NCBI RefSeq assembly: GCF_000144625.1
Contig: NC_014376.1
Location: forward strand, 310,001-374,000
Origin: [Clostridium] saccharolyticum WM1
Lineage (GTDB): Bacteria > Bacillota > Clostridia > Lachnospirales > Lachnospiraceae
Direction: 5' to 3'
Length of the DNA stretch: 64,000 nucleotides
Numbering within the stretch: position 1 is the stretch's first letter; every line of letters starts with the position of its first letter. The position numbers were made by a program, and so were the translations under genes. Shown here piece after piece: positions 8,190-15,468 of the stretch. The notes beneath the pieces are model-generated. The model saw only the letters and a list, made by a program, of their open reading frames with translations. It was not told the origin of the DNA and did not search any database.

Positions 8190-8402
8190 TTAAAACAAGC
8201 TGGAAAGCATAGGTACAAGCGTTGTTCCCAGCAGGATAACACCGCCCCCGGCCATGAGCTGTTTAATCCCTTGCGATTTCGCGCCCGGATTGTCCGACCC
8301 GTAACCTTCCAAAAGGTTGATAACGCCCCACACGGCAAGACCCGCGCCAAGAGCCACAACAAGGGTCTGTAAGGTACTAACTGCACTCGTAAAAAATCCC
8401 AT
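8190..8402 (-). CDS. Maff2 family small membrane protein
   Basis: The 70-residue protein MGFFTSAVSTLQTLVVALGAG... has two hydrophobic helices separated by a short polar loop (EGYGSDNPGAKSQGIKQ), characteristic of Maff2. It resembles a VirB2/TrbC-type pilin-like subunit in layout, but that role is inferred. GGAGGT precedes the ATG. It lies 11 bases upstream of the VirB6/TrbL-like gene and just downstream of a terminator that separates it from virD4. Confidence 0.9.
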   Translation of the reverse strand: MGFFTSAVSTLQTLVVALGAGLAVWGVINLLEGYGSDNPGAKSQGIKQLMAGGGVILLGTTLVPMLSSLF

Positions 8403-8442
8403 AATCTAATTACCTCCATGTTTTCATATTGTTTTCGGGTAC

Positions 8443-8467
8443 AAAAAAACCGCCATTTTCGGCGGCT
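8443..8467 (-). terminator. Rho-independent terminator after virD4
   Basis: On the minus strand, a GCCGCC stem pairs with GGCGG around GAAAAT and is followed by seven Ts (8443-8449). It lies between palindrome copy 6 and maff2, so it would stop or attenuate transcription from virD4 into the channel genes. Confidence 0.8.
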
Positions 8468-8470
8468 GTC

Positions 8471-8495
8471 ACTTCGGGCCAAGTTGGCCCGAAGT
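8471..8495. repeat. ICE palindrome copy 6
   Basis: A perfect copy with central G. Its last base is the final base of the TAA stop of the virD4 C-terminal half, and the terminator follows directly. Confidence 0.95.
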
Positions 8496-9412
8496 TATGC
8501 AAATGCTTCCGGGTCGTCCACATCATCATAGTTGAGAATGTCCTCGTTCTCGTCTATGGCGGTGGTTTCATCGTCGGCACTTACTTCATAAACGGTGTAC
8601 TGCTCATTAGGATTGAGCTTTTTCATGCGGCGGTTTACCAGCTTTGAAGTGTCAAAAGCGTTGCGCTTGTCGGCTTCGGCGGTATACCTGTAATTAGGGT
8701 GCTGTTTCAAATCGTATTTCGGGGAAAGGAAAGGACGCAGGCCGCGAAGCTGTAAAATACACTTGTTGCCCGGCATGGTGGTCAATTCGTCCATTGTCAT
8801 AAGCTCCTTGCCGAGCCGTTGCAAGTTCTGTCCGTAGCTTTCCGACTGGCCCCGCGTCCGGCTTTCCGTCTGCATGGAAATGGTTTCTTTCCCCAAAACC
8901 TCCGAAAGTTCCTTGATGGTGGAATGTTCCCGACCACCAAGAAAAATCACGCTGTCCATATTTCCCATAATGGTTTCAGCGTGGTCTTTATATAAGGCTT
9001 TGAGCTGGCTTTGCGCCTGTAAAAACAGGCATAAGGATATTTCGCGGGAACGGATAACGGCAACCAATTTTTCTAGTTGCGGAACCTGTCCCGTATTGGC
9101 GGCTTCGTCCCATAATACCCTTACATGATGGGGAAGCCTGCCGCCATACTTGCTGTCGGCCCGTTCGCATAAAAGGTTAAACATCTGCGAAAAAGCAAGG
9201 GCAACAATAAAGTTGTAGGTCGTATTGGTGTCGCTAATGATGAAAAAGGTGGCGGTTTTCTTATCGCCCATGCGGTCAAGTTCCATTTCATCATAGCTCA
9301 TAATCTCCCGGAGCTGTCCAATATCAAATGGGGCAAGTCTGGCTCCGCAGGAAATCAGGATACTTTTCGAGGTTTTCCCGCTGGCGAGCTTGAATTTTTT
9401 ATACTGGCGCAC
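8495..9412 (-). pseudogene. VirD4-like coupling protein, C-terminal half (split by in-frame TAG)
   Basis: These 305 codons continue the VirD4/TraG frame without a shift directly after a TAG at 9415-9413. They contain the family segments KSILISCGARLAPFDI, the Walker B region RVLWDEAANTGQVPQLEKL, IRSREISLCLFLQAQSQLK and the conserved end region GNKCILQLRGLRPFLSPKYD. The first codon after the stop is GTG, but no ribosome binding site precedes it. The half could be made only by readthrough, by reinitiation at the adjoining GTG, or not at all. VirD4 proteins deliver the relaxosome to the channel, so this break may disable transfer. Confidence 0.82.
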
Positions 9413-10327
9413 CTAAAAATGGTTAGGATTGCGCTTTTCCAAGCCAAGGAACATATAGTCCACGGCGTTCTTGAAATTTTCATCATCTTCCCGTGTTTCC
9501 ATACTGTTCAGCATATCCACAAGGGTATTGATGTGACGTTCTTCCTCCGGCCCCTCAAAGACGATATAGCCGATTAAAGCGCAATACAAAAGCGTTTCCG
9601 CTTTCGTCCAAAATGGGTCGCCCTCTTTACCGTCGCCTTTCGTGTTCTCAATCAGGGCATTTACAAACTTCAAAATATCGCTTTCCGTTTTTAAGTAGGC
9701 CAGCGGGTTATAGTGCATTGACCGGGCAAAATCAATGGAATTGAATACCTTGATTTTGTAGCCCTGCTTTTTCAGAAAAGAGCCGACTTGCTCTAAAATG
9801 CCGCCCTTTGGGTCAACCACCACATAGGACGAATGAGCCTGTAAAAGCTGTGGGGTCAGCCAAAAGCGAGTTTTCCCGCTTCCGCTGGAGCCTATGATAC
9901 AGCAGTTAAGGTTTCGGGCGTTGGCGGGATTGGCGGGGCGCGTGTTCATGGTAAGAAGCTCTGTGCCTGTGAGTATTACGTTGTTGGTGAATTTGGGGTC
10001 GATAAAGGGCTTGATGTCCTTTGCTGTTCCCCACCGAGCCGAGCCATATTCCACATCCCTCCGAAACTTTTTTGCGTTTTTTACCTTATACCATACCACC
10101 AGCCGGAGTATGACCGCCCCGGCAAGGCCAATGAGCCAATCGGACAGCACAAAGCCCGGCGCAAATGAAGCAAACGCCGGGCTTATGGTTTTTATCATGC
10201 CAACCAGCTTATTTCCGAAGTCTGCACCTGCCGCAAGGTGGTAGGCTGTGCCGAGCTTTAGAAAGAACCACAGCACGAACAGATAGGGAACATTGGGAAT
10301 CATATATTTACGGATTTTATCGTTCAT
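9413..10327 (-). pseudogene. VirD4-like coupling protein, N-terminal half (ends at in-frame TAG)
   Basis: The start is the ATG at 10327 (MNDKIRKYMIPNVPYLFVLW) with GGAGGTGG seven bases upstream, inside the end of pcfB. It has two membrane helices (about 10-30 and 60-85), the conserved EYGSARWGTAKDI region, Walker A GSSGSGKT near residue 148 and VVVDPKGG. It ends RNPNHF at TAG, where related proteins continue AVRQYKK. The coding capacity on both sides is intact, so only this codon breaks the gene. Full-length relatives are about 600 residues, equal to the sum of both halves. Confidence 0.85.
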
Positions 10328-10790
10328 TCCGCACCACCTCCGGTTTTCGTTCCTTTTGGCGCGTTTTGGTGCGCTCCCTGTCGGCAAAGGCTTTTAACTG
10401 TTTCAGAATAGAGGGGCGGCGACTCATGCTCCGGTTCAGCACCAGCTTTGTGTATTCGCCAAAACAGGCGGTTATCGCGTCTGCCTGCCCGGCTTTGAAG
10501 AATAACAAATATTTGTTCGGCCCGGTTTTGTGAAAAGCATAATCTACATTGTATTTCCGGGCCACACGGTCAAACAGCTTCGTATCCCCGGATAAATCAA
10601 GGCTGTTGGTCGAAACGCCATGATTCATCAGCTTTTTTACGCTCTGTCTGCCTTGTGGTGTCTGCCGTTTCTGATGGCTCTTTTGTATCTGCCGGAGTGC
10701 TACCGCCAACACCTTTGCCAGCGTCCGGCCCGTCAGCTTTGTGGCATTGACGGATAGGGCAACCGTCCGGCGTTCAATATCTTCCTGCAT
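10317..10790 (-). CDS. pcfB: PcfB family protein
   Basis: The 157-residue protein begins MQEDIERRTVALSVNATKLTGRTL, the diagnostic PcfB (DUF3801) start, and carries FDRVARKYNVDYAFHKT and YLLFFKAGQADAI. In the enterococcal pCF10 system PcfB is needed for conjugation and is encoded beside the coupling protein and relaxase. It overlaps the virD4 start by 11 bases. The ribosome binding site is AGGAGGAAT. The C-terminus is strongly basic. Confidence 0.9.
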   Translation of the reverse strand: MQEDIERRTVALSVNATKLTGRTLAKVLAVALRQIQKSHQKRQTPQGRQSVKKLMNHGVSTNSLDLSGDTKLFDRVARKYNVDYAFHKTGPNKYLLFFKAGQADAITACFGEYTKLVLNRSMSRRPSILKQLKAFADRERTKTRQKERKPEVVRNER

Positions 10791-10837
10791 GAAATTCCTC
10801 CTTTCCTGCCAGATAGAACAATCGTATAGGCGGGAGG

Positions 10838-10862
10838 ACTTCGGGCCAACTTGGCCCGAAGT
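10838..10862. repeat. ICE palindrome copy 7
   Basis: A perfect copy with central C. It lies three bases after the stop of the DUF6674-like gene and about 47 bases before the pcfB start. Confidence 0.95.
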
Positions 10863-10865
10863 TGC

Positions 10866-11663
10866 CTACCTTTCCGCATTGGCAGGGCGGGGACGCTCTG
10901 GGTTGGGAGCGTCCTTTTGTGCCTGCGCAATTTTTTCATTGTGAGTGGCAAGAGCTTCCCGGATAGAGGGCTTTTTCTCTGCCGCCCGTTCCTCCAACCG
11001 TGCCAGCGTAATCAAAGAATTTTCTACATGGCCTTTTATACTGGAAAAATGGGAACGCTCCGCACGGAATGGAGCGGATATGACCGCCGCCAGCTTGCCG
11101 GGCTGTTTTACTTCCTGTGCCGCTTCTCTGCCAAGCATGGTACGGCCCATGTTTTTCAAATGCCGCCCGGCTTGATGGTATTCGGTGCTGATTGCTTCGA
11201 TTTTGGCTATGGCTTTGTCATCATACTGGATATTCTTCGCGAGAGTATCCCGCATGTTTTCCAGATTGGGTCTGATTTTGAAGAACCGGACCACGTTATC
11301 CAGCGCAGAAATGCTGTTTTCCTTAAAAGCGGCAACGGCGTTTTTACAGCCGTCTATGACGTTCTGCTTTAGATTTGCAAGCCGTTCCCTCAAGTCAAGC
11401 ACCTGCCCCTGCATGACAATGACCGCTTTTTGCAAAGTGGCCTTGACCGGGTGGTTCTGTTCCTGCGCTGTTTTCAATTCCTGCCGCATGGCGGTAAGTT
11501 CCTTTACAGCGGTGTCAAGCTGTTTTTCCATTGCGCCCACCTGATTCAGAACCGCAAGAAAATCCTTTGTGGATGGGGAGTTGTTATCCCGCAATATCGC
11601 CAAAAGCTCTTTCACATGCTCATTATCCAAAAGTGGTTCAACGGTAGTTTTCGTTTTTGCCAT
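10866..11663 (-). CDS. DUF6674-like coiled-coil ICE protein
   Basis: The start is the ATG at 11663 (MAKTKTTVEPLLDNEHVKELL) with AAAGGAGGTT upstream. A longer in-frame version would read through the palindrome and is rejected. The 265-residue protein is almost entirely helical and charged. It has probable coiled coils at about 40-130 (MEKQLDTAVKELTAMRQELK) and a C-terminal Arg/Glu-rich region ending NAER. It resembles DUF6674 proteins placed between parB and pcfB in related ICEs. No enzymatic motif is visible. A structural or DNA-processing accessory role is a guess. Confidence 0.7.
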   Translation of the reverse strand: MAKTKTTVEPLLDNEHVKELLAILRDNNSPSTKDFLAVLNQVGAMEKQLDTAVKELTAMRQELKTAQEQNHPVKATLQKAVIVMQGQVLDLRERLANLKQNVIDGCKNAVAAFKENSISALDNVVRFFKIRPNLENMRDTLAKNIQYDDKAIAKIEAISTEYHQAGRHLKNMGRTMLGREAAQEVKQPGKLAAVISAPFRAERSHFSSIKGHVENSLITLARLEERAAEKKPSIREALATHNEKIAQAQKDAPNPERPRPANAER

Positions 11664-11683
11664 AGGCTTTAACCTCCTTTCGC

Positions 11684-11708
11684 ACTTCAGGACAAGTTGG
11701 CCCGAAGT
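11684..11708. repeat. ICE palindrome copy 8
   Basis: It lies between the DUF7768-like stop and the DUF6674-like ribosome binding site. Two arm positions differ (ACTTCAGGACAA). Confidence 0.9.
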
Positions 11709-11722
11709 GGCTTTACCGTTCC

Positions 11723-12106
11723 TCATAGGTCGGTGCGGTGTGGCTCTTTTGGGGAAGCATGGTCTTTTTCCTGCCCCTGTGTTTTTACCGTCAAAATCCC
11801 GTTCAGCGTAGTTGCCGTAATGTTCAGCCGCCCAGCTATGGTAATATCGTTTTTCATATCCTCATTCATGCCATCACCGCAGACAACCACCACATGGGCG
11901 CGGCGCAGGAGATCCCGACTCATATCAATTCCACTTTTATGTTCCTCTGGGATTGCACCGTTCAGAAACAGTGGGAGATACAGGCAAGGGCAGATGGGTG
12001 AAAATCCGGCTTCATAGACTGCCCGACAATATTGCGCCGCCTGTTTGGTATCTGCGGCATGGTCGCCGCTCCATGCGGCGGTAATGTATGCTAAAGGTCG
12101 TTTCAT
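11723..12106 (-). CDS. DUF7768/DUF4406-like nucleoside-deoxyribosyltransferase-fold protein
   Basis: The 127-residue protein has GGAGGTG upstream. It opens with KRPLAYITAAWSG and continues through AAQYCRAVYEAGFSPICPCLYLP, ending the core with a RRAHVVVVCGDG segment. This is the Rossmann-like fold of the DUF4406/DUF7768 group, related to nucleoside 2-deoxyribosyltransferases. Such proteins are regular members of Tn1549-like ICEs next to parB. Substrate and role are unknown. The last 15 residues are polar and variable. Confidence 0.68.
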   Translation of the reverse strand: MKRPLAYITAAWSGDHAADTKQAAQYCRAVYEAGFSPICPCLYLPLFLNGAIPEEHKSGIDMSRDLLRRAHVVVVCGDGMNEDMKNDITIAGRLNITATTLNGILTVKTQGQEKDHASPKEPHRTDL

Positions 12107-12158
12107 TATTTAAGCACCTCCGTTCTTGTTGCGCTGAATGTGTCAACCTATCCCCCCG

Positions 12159-12180
12159 CCCTTTCCATTCATGGAAAGGG
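12159..12180. repeat. Short perfect hairpin
   Basis: CCCTTTCC (12159-12166) and GGAAAGGG (12173-12180) pair around a six-base loop, between the DUF7768-like start and the long inverted repeat. Confidence 0.8.
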
Positions 12181-12193
12181 GGCAGCTCAAAGG

Positions 12194-12335
12194 AATATAT
12201 ATCCCCGTCGCTTGACTGCCTTAAAGCATAGCCGGGAGAAATCTGTCAAGAGCATAGCCGCCGTTGGCGGTGCTTCGCACTCTTGACTGATTTTCCCGGC
12301 TGTGCTACCTGGTATATGGCGACGGGGAATATATT
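12194..12335. repeat. Long nested inverted repeat, 142 bases
   Basis: The outer arms (12194-12211 and 12319-12335) share ATCCCCGTCGC/GCGACGGGGAAT with AT-rich ends. The inner arms (12226-12253 and 12280-12306) pair over about 27 bases, AGCATAGCCGGGAGAAATCT-type sequence against its near-complement. The centre holds a GCCGCC-GGCGG hairpin. No long open reading frame crosses it. The structure could be an origin, a transfer site or a structured RNA. Confidence 0.85.
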
Positions 12336-12381
12336 ATATCCTTAGAGCTTTGGGGTGCGGGGCAAAGCCCCGCATACACCG

Positions 12382-12406
12382 ACTTCGGGCCAACTTGACC
12401 CGAAGT
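12382..12406. repeat. ICE palindrome copy 9
   Basis: It lies two bases after the parB stop. The centre is C, and one arm position differs (TTGACCC). Confidence 0.93.
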
Positions 12407-12408
12407 GC

Positions 12409-13890
12409 TTATTTTTCCTGTTCGGCTTTCTTTTGGGGAACCGAAACCTCTTTCAGCTTATCTTTGTTTTCCTCAAGCAGCTTCATAATGGTATCCTTCA
12501 TTTCGCGGGGTGTTTTCTCCTTGCTGAAATACTGGCTTAATTCCTGACTTGAAATAATCACTTTGTCTGCCTCCTTTTTTTCTTCTAACATAATTCCGTC
12601 AATCACATCGGGGTTTAACAGCTTCTTTTGGTCAAGGTCACGCATACGCTGTGCCTGTGAGAGTGAGGGAGCCGACTGCTGACCCTCAATGGCGATAGCA
12701 ATATACCGCTGATTTTTGGGTGCAATGAACGCAAGCTCCACGGCGGGAGTGAACGCGATTTTCTTTTCGTCCACCATTTTCATAAGGTCAGGAACCAGCT
12801 CATTGAGCTTGATATACCGCTGAACCTGCTTGACCGTCATTTTGTTGCGCTCGGCTACTACCTCATTGGAGCGTTGCCCGTTGCCAGTTCGTGCGCCCTG
12901 CTTCTTAATGGCTTCTAATTGCATTTGCAGAGCTTTGGCCCGTTCACTGGGCAGGATATTTTCACGCTGGTTGGTATTGTCCTCTACCATCTGTGTGATG
13001 GCCTGTTCGTCCGTCATGTTGCGGATAATACAAGGCATATCCGTAAATCCGGCTAATTCGCTGGCTTTCTGGCGGCGGTGTCCGGATACGATTTCATACC
13101 CACCATCTTCGCGGGGACGTACAATGGCAGGCTGGGTAACACCCTTGTCTTTAACGCTTTCCACCATAGCCGCCATTTCTTCATCATTTCGGACTTGAAA
13201 CGGGTGGTCTTTGAAAGCGTAAAGCTCGGAAAGATTGAGGTAAACAATCTGTTCCTGTTCACCGGGGCGGGGTGCTTCCCTCGGTTCGGGCGGCAGTTCT
13301 GGAGTAGGGGGCGGCGTTTCCTGCTGTGCCTGTTCCGTAGCTTGTGGGAAAGCAGAGGCTCTACCGCCAATTTCTGCGGCTTGTTTCGGTTTATCCGGCT
13401 TTTCCGGTTTTACAGCCTTTGGGGCTTTTTCCTGTTTGGCAGGACGTGAGGGCTTTTTATCGGCTTTTTCGGCAGTTTTGGACTTGCTATCATTTTTCTT
13501 ATTCGGGCTTGTTTTCTCCGGCTTTGCCGTTTTTTCAGTAGGGGCTGATTTTTCCACTTCCTGCTTTTCGGGGGCAGTCTGCTCCGCTTCCTTTACCGCC
13601 GCCTGTTTCCCGGAAACAATCTCATTGATTTTGTCAAAGGAAACCACCACATCACCGGGGGCAGGAATGTCAATGGAGGTAGGTACTTCCGGCCTGTTCT
13701 TATCAGATTCATGCAGGGCGGCTCCGTCCTCATGGGGAAGTGCCGCTGTTTCTTCGGCAGTCTTTTCCGGGGCAGGAGCTTCGCCGCTAATCTCCGGCAT
13801 GGGTGCGAGAGTGCTTTTTTCTTCTGTTGTTGTTTCCTGTGCGGGGGCGGTTTTTACTTCTTCTGGCTTGTTTGGCTCATTTTTTGCCAT
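12409..13890 (-). CDS. parB: ParB/Spo0J-like DNA-binding protein of the ICE
   Basis: The 493-residue protein has a long acidic/lysine-rich disordered N-terminus (1 to about 215). A ParB N-terminal domain follows (LNLSELYAFKDHPFQVRNDE; GYEIVSGHRRQKASELAG at about 265-282, the CTP-binding GxxRR motif; then MVEDNTNQRE). A KorB/Noc-like helix-turn-helix comes next (MTVKQVQRYIKLNELV) and a basic C-terminal tail. ParB-type proteins bind palindromic sites, load as CTP-dependent clamps and act in segregation or gene silencing. No parA is visible nearby; the AT-rich cargo lies where an upstream partner might be. AAGGAGG precedes the ATG. Confidence 0.92.
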   Translation of the reverse strand: MAKNEPNKPEEVKTAPAQETTTEEKSTLAPMPEISGEAPAPEKTAEETAALPHEDGAALHESDKNRPEVPTSIDIPAPGDVVVSFDKINEIVSGKQAAVKEAEQTAPEKQEVEKSAPTEKTAKPEKTSPNKKNDSKSKTAEKADKKPSRPAKQEKAPKAVKPEKPDKPKQAAEIGGRASAFPQATEQAQQETPPPTPELPPEPREAPRPGEQEQIVYLNLSELYAFKDHPFQVRNDEEMAAMVESVKDKGVTQPAIVRPREDGGYEIVSGHRRQKASELAGFTDMPCIIRNMTDEQAITQMVEDNTNQRENILPSERAKALQMQLEAIKKQGARTGNGQRSNEVVAERNKMTVKQVQRYIKLNELVPDLMKMVDEKKIAFTPAVELAFIAPKNQRYIAIAIEGQQSAPSLSQAQRMRDLDQKKLLNPDVIDGIMLEEKKEADKVIISSQELSQYFSKEKTPREMKDTIMKLLEENKDKLKEVSVPQKKAEQEK

Positions 13891-13922
13891 GCGTTTTTCC
13901 TCCTTGTCTGTTTTATGGCATG

Positions 13923-13955
13923 AAAAAAGGGGCCTGATTTTTTAGGTCAAGCCCC
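13923..13955 (-). terminator. Attenuator-like terminator in the parB leader
   Basis: On the minus strand GGGGCTTGACCT pairs with AGGCCCC around AAAAAATC and is followed by six Ts (13928-13923). It overlaps the last codons of a short leader frame and lies about 33 bases before the parB start, so it can control read-through into parB. Confidence 0.75.
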
Positions 13956-13971
13956 AACGGGATTTTTGCAA
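13942..13971 (-). CDS. Putative leader peptide upstream of parB (9 aa)
   Basis: AAGGAGGGA (13980-13972) is followed directly by TTG and a nine-codon frame reading (M)QKSRWGLT, ending at TAA inside the terminator stem. A strong ribosome binding site with no other gene to serve suggests a translated leader that controls the terminator. The spacing from the site to TTG is short, so the exact start is uncertain. Confidence 0.45.
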   Translation of the reverse strand: MQKSRWGLT

Positions 13972-13983
13972 TCCCTCCTTTCG

Positions 13984-14008
13984 ACTTCGGGACAAGTTGG
14001 CCCGAAGT
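13984..14008. repeat. ICE palindrome copy 10
   Basis: It lies directly upstream of the leader ribosome binding site. One arm position differs (GGGACAA). It marks the junction between the GC-rich ICE backbone and the AT-rich cargo. Confidence 0.92.
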
Positions 14009-14114
14009 GGTTATTATCTAAATATAAGTGTTATCCATAGTCTCTTTTGGACAGCATCCATATTTCATATTTGCAACTAAACGGAAAATTCTTCATCTGT
14101 TATCTACATATTTC

Positions 14115-14143
14115 TTCACAAAATTGCCAAATAGTGATAAAAT
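14115..14143 (+). promoter_or_regulatory. Promoter for the methyltransferase-ATPase cargo operon
   Basis: TTCACA (14115-14120), 17 bases, TAAAAT (14138-14143). A GGGGGA ribosome binding site follows before the ATG at 14205. Confidence 0.55.
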
Positions 14144-14204
14144 ATATTTGAGAAATAATATCTGTGCTAAATTACATATAAAGTAGCTTGAATCGGGGGA
14201 TAAC

Positions 14205-15467
14205 ATGAACTTAGCCAACGTATTAAATTCATATAGCGATGAATATTGGGATTTCAAAGATGCAAAGAATGATGGTATACATAGTATTGCAAACTATCCA
14301 GCTCCTATGGTTGCTCCCATGCAACATGAACTATTAAATCTTCTTTTAAGAGAGAATCAAGGTTATCAGAAAATGCTTGATCCATTTCATGGTTCAGGGG
14401 TAACCTTAGTCGAGGGACAATCTTTAGGGCTCGAAGTTTGGGGAATGGATATTAACCCATATGCACATATTATTTCACTCGCAAAGCTTGAAAAGTACGA
14501 TCCTAAAATAATCGAGCCTGCAAATCACCAAATAATACAGCGAATAGAAAACTTAAAAAAAAGTAATCTTGCAATTCATCATTCTTTTGACAATATTCAA
14601 AAGTGGTTCCGTGATGACGTCATTGATGATCTTCGTATTATTCGAACAGCGATAACCATGGAATCTAACTTAAAAACTCGCAGATACTATTGGCTTTGTT
14701 TTGGAGAAATAGTTAAGCGGTATAGTAATACGAGGACTTCTACTTTCAAACTGCATGTTAAAGAATCTGAAAAAATTTCTGAAATGCAAAACAATGTTTT
14801 AGAAGATTTTTTTAATAAAATAAAGGAAACATATAAACTAATTGGCTACCCCAAATTAGGACCATTCCATTTGACTTGTGGTGATTCTATAGAAATAATG
14901 AAGACTTATAAACCAAATTCTTTCGACATAATATGCACATCACCTCCTTATGGAGACAATGCAACTACAGTAACGTATGGTCAATTTTCTATATTACAGT
15001 TGCTTTGGATTGATAATAACGATTTTCAATATGATTCCAATTGCGTAGATAATTTTTCTAAAATCGATTCAATGAGTTTAGGGGGTGCACATTCGGCGAA
15101 TAATGCATTTTATTATTCACCCATTATTTCGTCATATATCTCTCAATTATCTCTTCATAAACAAACAAAGATAAAGCGTTTTTACACTGATTACGAAAAT
15201 GCATTTCGGTTAATGACTCGTCTGTTAAAACCAAAAGGAAGCATGCTTTTAACTCTAGGAAATAGAATGGTTGATCGTTTGGAATTTCCCTTTATTGACG
15301 TAAATAAAGAAATTGCGCAATATTATGGATTGGAATTGATACACGTTATTAACCGAAATATAATGAAAAAAAGAATGCCAATTCGCGTTTCAAGATTATC
15401 AGATGGTAAACCTGTTGATTCAATGTCAAAAGAGACGGTACTATTGTTTAGGAAGGGAGAACACTAA
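14205..15467 (+). CDS. DNA methyltransferase, N4-cytosine/N6-adenine type (candidate defence cargo)
   Basis: The 420-residue protein has the SAM-binding motif DPFHGSGVT near residue 60 and the catalytic motif TSPPYGDN near 245. The long insert between them is helical, a target-recognition-like region. Motif order (I before IV) and SPPY favour an N4-cytosine enzyme, but adenine cannot be excluded. It is much more AT-rich than the conjugation genes and lies on the opposite strand, so it is cargo. The stop is two bases from the start of the GHKL ATPase gene, so the two form one operon. No restriction endonuclease is visible. DNA self-modification for the partner is inferred. Confidence 0.85.
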   Translation: MNLANVLNSYSDEYWDFKDAKNDGIHSIANYPAPMVAPMQHELLNLLLRENQGYQKMLDPFHGSGVTLVEGQSLGLEVWGMDINPYAHIISLAKLEKYDPKIIEPANHQIIQRIENLKKSNLAIHHSFDNIQKWFRDDVIDDLRIIRTAITMESNLKTRRYYWLCFGEIVKRYSNTRTSTFKLHVKESEKISEMQNNVLEDFFNKIKETYKLIGYPKLGPFHLTCGDSIEIMKTYKPNSFDIICTSPPYGDNATTVTYGQFSILQLLWIDNNDFQYDSNCVDNFSKIDSMSLGGAHSANNAFYYSPIISSYISQLSLHKQTKIKRFYTDYENAFRLMTRLLKPKGSMLLTLGNRMVDRLEFPFIDVNKEIAQYYGLELIHVINRNIMKKRMPIRVSRLSDGKPVDSMSKETVLLFRKGEH

Positions 15468-15468
15468 A

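Larger units (their letters stand above)
12107..12408. other. 302-base gene-free stretch with two stem-loop structures
   Basis: No plausible gene is visible. The stretch contains an 8-bp hairpin (12159-12180), the 142-base inverted repeat (12194-12335), a GC-rich GGGGC/GCCCC turn near 12354-12373 and palindrome copy 9. It is probably a regulatory, replication or transfer site of the ICE. Confidence 0.7.
13891..14204. other. 314-base gap between parB and the cargo genes
   Basis: From right to left it holds the cargo promoter (14115-14143), an AT-rich stretch in which I see nothing else, palindrome copy 10, a ribosome binding site with a nine-codon leader, and a terminator. Base composition changes sharply at about 14010, from GC-rich ICE to AT-rich cargo. 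Confidence 0.7.
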
